Positions 37,819 through 45,693 of a stretch of 64,000 nt of DNA are shown piece by piece (position 1 is the stretch's first letter; each line of letters begins with the position of its first letter). The notes below the pieces were generated by a model that made no database searches, was not told the DNA's origin, and saw only the letters and a program-made list of their open reading frames with translations. The translations under genes were made by a program, and so were the position numbers. Source of the stretch: CAVTYH01 sp963738835 (lineage in GTDB: Bacteria > Planctomycetota > Planctomycetia > Pirellulales > JADZDJ01); assembly GCA_963738835.1 (NCBI GenBank), contig CAVTYH010000009.1:124001-188000 (forward strand), in the 5' to 3' direction.

Positions 37819-38517
37819 TTACCTCGATCTCGCGATCTCTTCCACGAGTTTCCGCGGCGCTCCAATATCGAGCACGTGCAATTTGCCGACGAATTGATTT
37901 GCACCGGCCGCAAAGAATCCCGGCTTGGCCGCGACAAACGTGCAAGTGTGACTCGCGCGGATGGTGTGCTTGGCCGCCGCGCCGGTATCGCAATCCAAGC
38001 CGCTGGGAAGATCGACGGCCAAAATCGGCACGCCGCTGGCATTCATCCGATCGATTGCCTGGGCCAATGGCGACTTCGGTTCGCCGGTGGCGCCGGTTCC
38101 CAAAATCGCATCGACGAGCCAAGCTGAACCGGAAATCACAGCATTAAAGCGCTTGCCATCCAGCGGCGCGGCAAAGCACTCGATCGACAAGCCGGACTTT
38201 TCGATGATTGCGAAATTCTCAGCCGCATCGCCGGCGAGTTCTTGGGGATCGCAAAGCAGCAACACGTTCGCAATAACAAGCCGTATATCCAAGTGCCGTG
38301 CAATCGCGAATCCATCACCGCCATTATTTCCTTTCCCGCAGACAATTGTCACAGGTCCGGATGCTCGAAAGTCGTCTTCCATCAGCCGACAAAGAACGTC
38401 GGCCGTCCCGCGGGCGGCATTTTCCATGAGTACGAGGCCCGTCATTCCATAATCTTGGACCGCACGCCGATCGATTTCGCGAATCTTGGCACGAGAAAGT
38501 ACACCCGACAGATTCAT
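37819..38517 (-). CDS. nnrE: NAD(P)H-hydrate epimerase
   Basis: YjeF N-terminal domain protein that epimerises damaged R-NAD(P)HX for repair. About 232 residues, so only the epimerase part; the ADP/ATP-dependent dehydratase domain (NnrD) found fused in E. coli is absent and not in the window. Motifs: REIDRRAVQDYGMTGLVLME, GKGNNGGDGFAIARHL, WLVDAILGTGATGEP and ILAVDLPSGLDCDTGA. The ATG at 38517 (MNLSGVLSRAKI) fits the family start; the frame extends to 38529. A monocistronic unit on the minus strand. Confidence 0.92.
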   Translation of the reverse strand: MNLSGVLSRAKIREIDRRAVQDYGMTGLVLMENAARGTADVLCRLMEDDFRASGPVTIVCGKGNNGGDGFAIARHLDIRLVIANVLLLCDPQELAGDAAENFAIIEKSGLSIECFAAPLDGKRFNAVISGSAWLVDAILGTGATGEPKSPLAQAIDRMNASGVPILAVDLPSGLDCDTGAAAKHTIRASHTCTFVAAKPGFFAAGANQFVGKLHVLDIGAPRKLVEEIARSR

Positions 38518-38652
38518 GACAGCATGCAAGTCTTGTTTTGCGGGGTATTATGATTTCGACGGCTGTCAGTCGGCGCAAGGGCAGTGTTGCGCTCGTTGCC
38601 TTGTTATAATATGTTAGCATTTCATGCTCACGGAAACACCGAGTCAATCCCA

Positions 38653-38882
38653 GTGCCCATCTACGAATACAATTGCCGACTTGTTCGAAAGACTTCGAAC
38701 TGCTGGTGCGCGGCGGAGAGAAGCCGAGCTGTCCGGATTGCGGTTCGAGCCGGCTGGAAAAGCTTTTGAGTGTGCCGGCGGCCCATACCGGGTCCAGAAA
38801 ATCGTTGCCGATTTGCGAAGCGCCCAATGGCAGTGGTTGTGGTCTGCCTCAATGTGGCGGCGGAAGCTGTGCGATGGAGTAA
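38653..38882 (+). CDS. FmdB-family zinc ribbon protein (one frameshift)
   Basis: A small putative regulatory zinc ribbon. The GTG start at 38653 gives VPIYEYNC, the family N-terminus; one missing C near 38683 then joins PTCSKDFELLVRGGEKPSCP, DCGSSRLEKLLSVPAAH and the Cys/Gly-rich end CGLPQCGGGSCAME. Two CxxC pairs (NCPTC and CPDC) would bind zinc. Total about 76 residues, normal for the family. Function in bacteria is poorly defined. Confidence 0.8.
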
Positions 38883-39025
38883 TCCACGCCTGTTTACGCT
38901 GAAGCCTGCGGTATAGCCGGTGGCAAACTGTCTCCAGAGATCGCCGCACGACTTGGAACCGCTTGGTTGTTATCCGGAGGACGCTACACATCCGTCTAAC
39001 ACGGACGGAGAAAACTCCTCGTGAC

Positions 39026-40064
39026 TTAAGGGAAAAGTGCGACCACGCCGCAGTAGCCGACGGCGGCCGTCGCGGCACCGCGCAAACTGAACGGAAACGG
39101 ATCAAACATGTACGGCGCACAATCGCCGACTCGATACTCGCCCAGGTCGTAAATGCACTCGCATGGTGTTTCGATGCCCACGTGATATGGCAGCAGCGCC
39201 ACATCGCCGAAGAAATGGGCGAACGAGGCCACGTACTCCAACCCTGGTCCGTGCGAATGGCCGTAGCGTTCCAGCGCATTGTCATCAAAGTACAAAGGCT
39301 TGTGGCACAAGGCCGACGCTTTCCAGGTGTACGTGGTCAGCTGCCAGCAGCGCGGCTGGAACGGATCGCTGGAGAGCGAACATTCCTCAGGAATATCGGT
39401 CCCTATGCGGCCAGCCACACCAATATCGATGCTCAGCTTATTTAGCGTAATGCTCTTGATCCGGTCGTACTCAATCTTGCAGTTCTCTTGCGCGGTGTGC
39501 TGCACCTGCTGCGGTTGATCGGGCATGCGCCTCTGGCCCAGGAATGAAAGGCTCGGTTTGATTGGTGGGAATCGTACGCTTCAGTGTTCCATTACGCAGC
39601 GGATCGGGCGGCATCAACTCGGCCGGTTCACGCTGAGTGGGTGTGGGATCGATTTGCAGCGTCGGCGGCGCCTCGCGGGTCGGCGGCGGAAGCGTGTCGA
39701 TCATCTCCGGCTCGACTTTGGCCGCATCCGACTTCATCTTGCGGCTTTGAACCGATTGCACGCTGTCGCCAAACGGGTCTGATGTGGCATTAGTCGATGT
39801 ATCGCTGGCGCCGGCGGTCAAACGAATGCGCTTCGGCGGTGCAGGCACATCGTCGAAGACATCTTGCTCGTAGGTGGCGTTGCGGACCAACGAATCGTCA
39901 ACCGACTTCGTAACCGGCGAATCGGTTCGCTCTGGTCGTACAGGTCTCCAGACAAGTTTCGGAGGCGCGCCGTTGTTCCAACCAAGATCGGCGGCAAGGG
40001 CAAATGTCGGTCCGATAGTAAACAGCAAAACTGCGGTAAGGCCAGCGGCGAACAGCCCCCCCAC
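39026..40064 (-). CDS. Planctomycete-type secreted protein of unknown function (one frameshift)
   Basis: About 345 residues. A signal peptide (GLFAAGLTAVLLFTIGPTFALAADLGW) is followed by a long Pro/Thr/Asp-rich, probably disordered region, then, after a frame break near 39530, a compact C-terminal domain with LWHKPLYFDDNALERYGHS-like sequence (here ALCHKPLYFDDNALERYGHS), FGDVALLPYHVGIETPCEC, YDLGEYRVGDCAPYM and SLRGAATAAVGYCGVVALFP. I recall similar C-termini in planctomycete proteins without assigned function. The cysteines suggest disulfides. The start is uncertain: a GTG at 40064 inside the palindromic repeat gives a clean signal peptide. Confidence 0.65.
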
Positions 40065-40093
40065 CCCAGCCCTCTCCCGCCAGGGGAGAGGTA
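40055..40093. repeat. GC-rich palindrome (CCCTCTCCC/GGGAGAGG family), copy 1
   Basis: Consists of a CCCCACCCCAG-type leader and a stem CCTCTCCC-GCCA-GGGGAGAGG. It lies between guaB and the signal peptide of the secreted unknown protein and overlaps that gene's 5' end. Confidence 0.75.
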
Positions 40094-40101
40094 GTGATGA
40101 T

Positions 40102-41577
40102 TTAGTCGAGTGCTTCGCGATGTTCCGCGGTGTAATTTGGCGCTTCCTGCGTAATGGCGATGTCATGGGGATGGCTCTCCCGCACACTGGCGTGCGATAC
40201 CTGAATGAATTGTGCGCTGCTTCGCAGCTCATCGATATCCTTGGTCCCCAAGTAGCCCATGCCGGCTTTCAGGCCGCCGACCAACTGATACACAAACGTG
40301 CTCAGCGGTCCTTTGAAAGGTACGCGGCCTTCCACGCCTTCGGGCACTAGTTTGCTTGGTCCTCGCTCGGGTCCTTGGCGATATCGTTCGCTCGATCCTT
40401 TCACCATGGCGCCCAGGGAACCCATGCCCCGGTACACCTTGAACGTTCTTCCTTGATACAAAATCTGCTGGCCCGGACTTTCGGCGGTGCCGGCAAACAA
40501 TCCGCCAATCATCACCACGCTGGCTCCGGCGGCAATCGCTTTGGTGATGTCGCCGGAGTAGCGAATGCCGCCATCGGCCACAATCGGCACACCAGCCGCG
40601 CTGGCCGCCTCGACCGCATCCATGATCGCCGTGATCTGCGGTACGCCCACTCCGGAAATCACCCGCGTGGTGCAAATGGAACCTGGCCCTATGCCCACTT
40701 TCACCGCGTCGGCTCCGGCCGAAATTAAATCGGCCGCTCCGGCTTTGGTCGCTACGTTGCCGGCAACCACGTCGATCTTCCACCGCTTTTTGATCGTGCG
40801 AACCGTCTCCATCACGTTGGCCGAATGGCCGTGGGCACTGTCGACCACCAGCACATCGACCGCTTTACCGATCAGGCTTTCGGCCCGTTCGTAATCGTGA
40901 ACGCCCAGGGCGGCGCCCACCCGCAGTCTGCCCAGCTTGTCTTTGCAAGCCTGGGGGAACCGCTTCTGCATGTCGATGTCTTTGATGGTAATCAGGCCCG
41001 TCAGCGTATAATCTTCGTCAACCAGCAATAGTTTCTCGACCTTATTTGCCATCAAAATCTTCTCAGCTTCCGCAAGCGTCACAGTCCCTTGGGCGGTCAC
41101 AAGCTTTTCGCGGGTCATGATTTCCGAGATCGGCGTCTCGCTCGATTCGAGAAATCGCATGTCTCGGCGGGTGATAATGCCGACCAGCTTTTTGTTGCTA
41201 GCAACAATCGGCACGCCGGAAATGTTCGATTGGTTCATCACCTCTCGGGCCTTTGCCACCGTTGCTGTCGGTGGCAGCGTCACCGGATCGAAGATGATAC
41301 CATTGGCACTCCGCTTCACTTTGTCGACTTCTTCGGTCTGCTGAGGGATCGACATGTTCTTGTGAATCACCCCCAGCCCGCCTTCCTGCGCCAGCGCAAT
41401 GGCCATGTCACTTTCGGTGACCGTATCCATCGGCGAGCTGAGGAGCGGAATATTGAGCCGAATGTTCCGCGTCAGCTGCGTGCCGACATTCACATCACTA
41501 GGCACGACTTCGCTAAAGCGCGGGACGAGCAGAACGTCGTCAAAGGTGATGGCTTGCGTGACAATCTTCTGTGCCAT
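40102..41577 (-). CDS. guaB: IMP dehydrogenase
   Basis: NAD-dependent oxidation of IMP to XMP, the committed step of GMP synthesis. 491 residues, full length. N-terminal barrel FDDVLLVPRFSEVVPSDV; two CBS domains inserted at about 95-205 (GVPIVASNKKLVGIITRRD; EKLLLVDEDYTLTGLITIKD); catalytic loop GIGPGSICTTRVISGVGVPQ with the active Cys; then DGGIRYSGDITKAIAAGA and the flap KGSSERYRQ. Opposes the purine degradation cluster in metabolic direction. A period-7 tract directly precedes the start. Confidence 0.96.
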   Translation of the reverse strand: MAQKIVTQAITFDDVLLVPRFSEVVPSDVNVGTQLTRNIRLNIPLLSSPMDTVTESDMAIALAQEGGLGVIHKNMSIPQQTEEVDKVKRSANGIIFDPVTLPPTATVAKAREVMNQSNISGVPIVASNKKLVGIITRRDMRFLESSETPISEIMTREKLVTAQGTVTLAEAEKILMANKVEKLLLVDEDYTLTGLITIKDIDMQKRFPQACKDKLGRLRVGAALGVHDYERAESLIGKAVDVLVVDSAHGHSANVMETVRTIKKRWKIDVVAGNVATKAGAADLISAGADAVKVGIGPGSICTTRVISGVGVPQITAIMDAVEAASAAGVPIVADGGIRYSGDITKAIAAGASVVMIGGLFAGTAESPGQQILYQGRTFKVYRGMGSLGAMVKGSSERYRQGPERGPSKLVPEGVEGRVPFKGPLSTFVYQLVGGLKAGMGYLGTKDIDELRSSAQFIQVSHASVRESHPHDIAITQEAPNYTAEHREALD

Positions 41578-41579
41578 AT

Positions 41580-41623
41580 TTCTGATTTGCGTTTGCCGAT
41601 TTCTCTCTGATTCGGATTCGCTT
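41580..41623. repeat. Degenerate period-7 tract upstream of guaB
   Basis: Plus-strand heptads ttctgat, ttgcgtt, tgccgat, ttctctc, tgattcg, gattcgc lie immediately before the guaB ATG; in gene direction the units resemble AATCAGA. Confidence 0.6.
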
Positions 41624-41654
41624 CTTAGCCCCGGCCTTCAGCAGAGGGTTATGT

Positions 41655-41693
41655 CTCCCTCTTCCCTTGTGGGAGGGGCCGGGATGAGGGTTT
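41655..41693. repeat. GC-rich palindrome, copy 2
   Basis: CTCCCTCTTCCC-TTGT-GGGAGGGG followed by CGGGATGAGGG, an imperfect member of the same family as copies near 40055, 46629, 46707 and 61486; here intergenic, upstream of guaB. Confidence 0.65.
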
Positions 41694-41759
41694 AAGCCCG
41701 ACTGCTTATCAAGCTGCCAAAAGTGCAATCCGGCATTATTATCCTTATGCTTAATAATG

Positions 41760-41891
41760 ACAATCGGCGACGCCAGTGCGAACCACATCCAAAATGGCGT
41801 CGATCCCGCGCCGTTCGATCGGACCTCGCCCGTGCGGGGCAGGTTTCGGCAGCAGCGGTCGAATCAATTGCCATTGCTCGTTATTCAAATC
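41760..41891 (-). pseudogene. Transposase remnant (IS5/IS4-type N-terminal fragment, DUF4096-like)
   Basis: On the minus strand a fragment reads LNNEQWQLIRPLLPKPAPHG, then RGPIERRGIDAILDVVRTG. This matches the start of IS5-family transposases (LTDEQW..I.PLLP.....GR...D.R....GILYVLRTG). It lacks a start codon and stops after about 43 codons, so it is a dead remnant. A small perfect inverted repeat, CATTATTA/TAATAATG, lies at its broken end (about 41735-41760). Flanked by guaB and the ABC ATPase gene. Confidence 0.7.
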
Positions 41892-41910
41892 ACTTTTGTA
41901 ACTGGCGCGC

Positions 41911-42840
41911 TCACGTCACCAACCCCTTCGTCACCAGCATAAACACGTCTTCCAGCGTCGGGTCTTTGTCGTTGAAGCTTCGCATTTTCACGCCCTGGCG
42001 AGTCAGTTGATCCAGGAGCTGGGCCACACGCTGGTCGTCGGCTTCCAATTCCACGGTCACGCTGTGGTCTTCAATTTGCACCCCGCGGGTTTCGGGCAGG
42101 CTGCGGATGATCGAGAGGCCAGCGTCCATGCCGCCGTCCATGAATTTGATTTCGATCAGCCGGTTGCGATGGATGCGACGGTAGACTTCGGCAATCGGCC
42201 CGTGCATCAGCAGTTGGCCGCGTTCGATGATGCCGACCGACGTGCAGCAATCGGCCAGCTCGCTGAGGATGTGGCTGGAAATCAGAATCGTCTTGCCCAT
42301 GCGGCGCAGCTCTTTTAAGAGCGCTTTGAATTCCATGCGCGCCCGCGGATCGAGGCCGCTGGAAGGCTCGTCGAGAATGAGCACCGGCGGATCGTGGACC
42401 AGAGTTTTCGCCAGGCACAGGCGTTGCTTCATGCCTCGTGACAGACTGTTGACGAAATCGTCGCGCTTGTGCGTCAGGTCCAACAGTTCCAGCACGTCGC
42501 CGATCACTTGCTTACGCCGGCTGCGCGGAATCTGATAGGCCACGGCAAAGAAATCAAGAAACTCCCAGACTTTCATGCCGTCGTACACGCCGAAGTTATC
42601 GGGCATGTAGCCGACCACACGGCGCACACCCAACGGATCGCGCGTCACACTATGTCCGGCCACCACGCCGTCGCCGCGCGTGGCTTTCAGCAGTGTGGCC
42701 AAAAAGCGAATGGTCGTGCTTTTGCCGGCGCCATTGGGACCGATGAAGCCGAACAGCTCTCCCTTGCTGATGTGCAAGGTAAGGCCTTCGACCGCGGTAA
42801 AATCGCCGTATTGCTTACCGAAGTTGATAAGATCGATCAT
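41911..42840 (-). CDS. ABC transporter ATP-binding protein (ABC-2/NatA type)
   Basis: A 309-residue ATPase subunit. Walker A GFIGPNGAGKSTT, signature NSLSRGMKQRL, Walker B PVLILDEPSSGLD, H-loop ILISSHILSEL; the C-terminal 80 residues form the extra domain usual in NatA/CcmA-like subunits. The partner permease is not in the window: the gene upstream encodes a large lipoprotein and the downstream side holds a transposase remnant. The period-7 tract before the ATG separates it from the lipoprotein gene by about 100 bases. Cargo unknown. Confidence 0.9.
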   Translation of the reverse strand: MIDLINFGKQYGDFTAVEGLTLHISKGELFGFIGPNGAGKSTTIRFLATLLKATRGDGVVAGHSVTRDPLGVRRVVGYMPDNFGVYDGMKVWEFLDFFAVAYQIPRSRRKQVIGDVLELLDLTHKRDDFVNSLSRGMKQRLCLAKTLVHDPPVLILDEPSSGLDPRARMEFKALLKELRRMGKTILISSHILSELADCCTSVGIIERGQLLMHGPIAEVYRRIHRNRLIEIKFMDGGMDAGLSIIRSLPETRGVQIEDHSVTVELEADDQRVAQLLDQLTRQGVKMRSFNDKDPTLEDVFMLVTKGLVT

Positions 42841-42844
42841 AGAG

Positions 42845-42880
42845 CGGTCGTCGGTTGTCAGTTGTCAACGGTCAGTAGTG
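42845..42880. repeat. Degenerate period-7 tract upstream of the ABC ATPase gene
   Basis: Plus-strand heptads cggttgt, cagttgt, caacggt, cagtagt; in gene direction ACAACTG-like units ending about 7 bases before the ATG. Confidence 0.7.
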
Positions 42881-42944
42881 GCAATTGGCGACGAGCTATC
42901 GAGTGTAGCGGCGGGGCTTGCCCCGCGTTTGCACCACGAGACGA

Positions 42945-45512
42945 TCACGATTCTGGCGCCGTCACCGCATCCACCGGGTCGGGTTCAGTGACATCGCGTT
43001 CGCCGCGGTCCGGAGCCACCTGCCGGCGGTTGTTAATATCTGGCGTGGCGGCATCAAGCGGCGGCGGTTGTAGGGTGCCCACCACTAGCGTGGCGCCGCG
43101 GCCGGTTTGCGAAGCGGCAGGATCGACGGCGAGGCCGGGCAACGGTCCTTCGATCATGGCAATCAGTCGCGTTTCTCCGTTTTCCAGCTTTTTCTCGCCG
43201 CGCACTAAATCAACCATATGGTCCAGGTTTAGCTTCGGCCCATGTTCGTCGCTGGTGGTGTTGATTTCGAACGACCACTTGGGCACCACCTCGCTGAATG
43301 TCTGCGGTCGCAAGAACGAGATTTTGGCGCCGCGGCCGGCGGGCAATTCGCCGATCCAGCCCAATTGATAATCGCCGTCGTCGGTACGGCGAATGACGGC
43401 GGCCCGAGTTAGCGTGTGTCTGGTGTGATTGGTGATTTCACCGCCACCCGGCTTGGCGATATAATCGATTGCTCCCCCCAGATCGATCATCTGCTCGCTG
43501 TGCAACATAGCGGTCGAGTTCGACGACACGGCAAAATCGCTCAGTTGCACCGCCGGATCGGAATGGTAGGTGACGGTGTCGTACGCCTGACCGGGGATGG
43601 GGGTAAAGTTGGGGTCCGCGGAAAAAGGCAGCACGACCGTGCTCTGCTCCTCGGAGTTCACGTCGTACGTGGTTGAAAGCGACGTGTAGAGCGCCGTGTA
43701 GCGCGTCAGGTGCCCGCGTGGGTAACCGTTGTGCGTTTCGAGCACCGCCAGTTCGGTTTGCGAACGGGCAAAACCAATATCGAGCTGGGCGAGCTTGACG
43801 ACGGCCGCCATGCCGCCAATGGCGATAATGGGCGCGGCAATCCACGCCCATTCCACACGGCCTAGGCCCCAAAATAAGAGCCAATTGAGCGGCACCAGCA
43901 CGACGAGATACAAAATTAACACCCAGACGACGAATTCCGCGTTGGGAATGACAATGCCGGCGGCGTCTTGCAGCGAAACGCGAGCAGCGTTGGAGATTTC
44001 GCTGAAATCGTTCCAGGCAGCAACGCCGGGGCCAATGCTGGAGGTCGCGTCAAGTTCGAGCGGTAAGTCATCGGATGGAGGGGGGGTGCCGAACAGATTT
44101 CCCCGACGATTGTAAGCTTGTTGCTGGGAAGTTGTATCTTGTTCCCGATGTGGCAGCGGCGGAGTGAACCCGTCCGCATCGCTCCAGTCTCGACTGAAGT
44201 AACGCACTCGAGTCACCAGAGCAGGATCGCGAGCTCGGCTCGCAGCAGACTTCCAATTAACGCTGTATCCGGGCGGTTCGGGCGATTCGGAAAACGCGCG
44301 CGGTGGTCGTCGCAACAAGCAGGCGTTGAGGAATCCGTCGAAACTCGGCCAGTTCAGCAGTTGACGCTCGCAGAGACGGAACGCCGTGACAACAATGCGG
44401 CCCCGCCCTACTTGCCGTTCGATCACCAACCCCGCCGTTTCGTCTAATGGTTTGGAACCAGGTTCCGGCTTGAGGGTGATGCCGCTCCAGGGATTGATGG
44501 GCGCCAATTGCCGCCCTGCGTCTGGCACCGTCCAGTATTTGCTCAAGGGCTTGAGCATCTCGGCGGTAATTTTCAGCGGCTCGCCCGGCAGCGCTGGCAA
44601 ATACGGGCCCAGAAACGATGTGCCGCGCAATTGATCGAGACTCTTCGGCCCACTGATGATCAGTTGCCCGCCCCAGTGCAACCAATCGACCATCGCTTGT
44701 TGTTGCTCCGGCGAAAGCAATGCCGGATCGACATCGTCCCAGATGACATAAGCGATGCTGGTCCAGGCCATGGCGTTGGAGGGAATCGGCAGCGGTTTCA
44801 CCAGCGGCGGCGCAATGACCTGATAGTAATTCAGCGCGTTTTCCAAATCGGGCGGTGCATTGAAAGAGAGACTGGCAGAGTGCGGCGCTTTGATGGCGTC
44901 GAATTTTTCCAGCGGCCGGTAACGATCGGCCTCGGCCCCCAGCACCACCAGGTTGTACTGATACGCTTTCATCAACTGCAGCGGCTCAGGCCCCGGCGTG
45001 GCGGCGATGCTGCCGCCGCGGCTGCGCAGCTCGCTGGCAAACCAGGCCTTGATGCGATCGCGCGGCACGAAAAACAGCAGCTCGAAGTATTTCGCCACGC
45101 CCTTGGCGAGCGGCGCCGGGCGGATGAACGCCAGCCGATGCGGCGTGCGCTCTAAATCTACCGGTTTGCCCAGGCCGTCTTCGCGAACTTCGCTGAAAAT
45201 TTGGCCGACGAAATCGAAGTTGTTGGCCTTGGTCTCTTCGACGGCGGCCGTCCAGTGGCCCGGCTTCACGAGTTTGATTTTCGTCTCGTTCTCGCCCGTC
45301 TTCTGCGGCACGATGGATAGTTTGACCGACTCGAAATCGGGCTTGGGCTTCTCCTTTTTCTTCAGCTCCCTTTTTTCAAGAGCTTCGGGAGTCAAGTTTT
45401 CATCGCCCGGGTCTTCCGAACAGCCGCGGCAGCCCGGCAGCGTCAGCGTGACGCTGACCAGCAGGATGAGCCACCAGAACAGAAGCGATGAATTGGTAGT
45501 GCGACTGGCCAT
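42945..45512 (-). CDS. Large membrane lipoprotein of unknown function, linked to an ABC ATPase
   Basis: About 855 residues from the ATG at 45512 (MASRTTNSSLLFWW; the frame is open to 45575). N-terminal hydrophobic segment ending in LTLPGC, a lipobox, then a charged linker (EKRELKKKEKPKPDFE). The middle contains a region of the kind AMVDWLHWGGQLIISGPKSL, reminiscent of the glutamine-amidotransferase-like folds in surface proteins beside ABC exporters (GldG-like); this is only a resemblance. Near residue 595 there are two membrane helices (VLILYLVVLVPLNWLLFWGL; WIAAPIIAIGGMAAVV), then a C-terminal beta-rich domain. It directly precedes the ABC ATPase on the same strand. No known family recognised. 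Confidence 0.7.
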   Translation of the reverse strand: MASRTTNSSLLFWWLILLVSVTLTLPGCRGCSEDPGDENLTPEALEKRELKKKEKPKPDFESVKLSIVPQKTGENETKIKLVKPGHWTAAVEETKANNFDFVGQIFSEVREDGLGKPVDLERTPHRLAFIRPAPLAKGVAKYFELLFFVPRDRIKAWFASELRSRGGSIAATPGPEPLQLMKAYQYNLVVLGAEADRYRPLEKFDAIKAPHSASLSFNAPPDLENALNYYQVIAPPLVKPLPIPSNAMAWTSIAYVIWDDVDPALLSPEQQQAMVDWLHWGGQLIISGPKSLDQLRGTSFLGPYLPALPGEPLKITAEMLKPLSKYWTVPDAGRQLAPINPWSGITLKPEPGSKPLDETAGLVIERQVGRGRIVVTAFRLCERQLLNWPSFDGFLNACLLRRPPRAFSESPEPPGYSVNWKSAASRARDPALVTRVRYFSRDWSDADGFTPPLPHREQDTTSQQQAYNRRGNLFGTPPPSDDLPLELDATSSIGPGVAAWNDFSEISNAARVSLQDAAGIVIPNAEFVVWVLILYLVVLVPLNWLLFWGLGRVEWAWIAAPIIAIGGMAAVVKLAQLDIGFARSQTELAVLETHNGYPRGHLTRYTALYTSLSTTYDVNSEEQSTVVLPFSADPNFTPIPGQAYDTVTYHSDPAVQLSDFAVSSNSTAMLHSEQMIDLGGAIDYIAKPGGGEITNHTRHTLTRAAVIRRTDDGDYQLGWIGELPAGRGAKISFLRPQTFSEVVPKWSFEINTTSDEHGPKLNLDHMVDLVRGEKKLENGETRLIAMIEGPLPGLAVDPAASQTGRGATLVVGTLQPPPLDAATPDINNRRQVAPDRGERDVTEPDPVDAVTAPES

Positions 45513-45615
45513 AGTCCGATTTTGGCGTTGATCGCGAAGAAGCGCCGCCAAGATTGAGTGTATCGTGTGCCCCACCCAAATGAAACGCGCCAGCCGTAAC
45601 GTGTCGAACTTGGTA

Positions 45616-45637
45616 GCTGGATTCGCAAGAATTCAGC
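45616..45637. repeat. Hairpin with GCAA tetraloop
   Basis: GCTGGATTC-GCAA-GAATTCAGC: a nine-pair stem (one G-T pair) closed by a GNRA-type loop. It lies between the lipase stop and the lipoprotein gene start. No T-run follows in either direction, so it is probably a REP-type element or an RNA-protecting structure. Confidence 0.5.
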
Positions 45638-45693
45638 CCTGCACCTCGAATGACTTGCGATGCTAGCCACCGGCGCGGCCTGCGACTGCGGCG

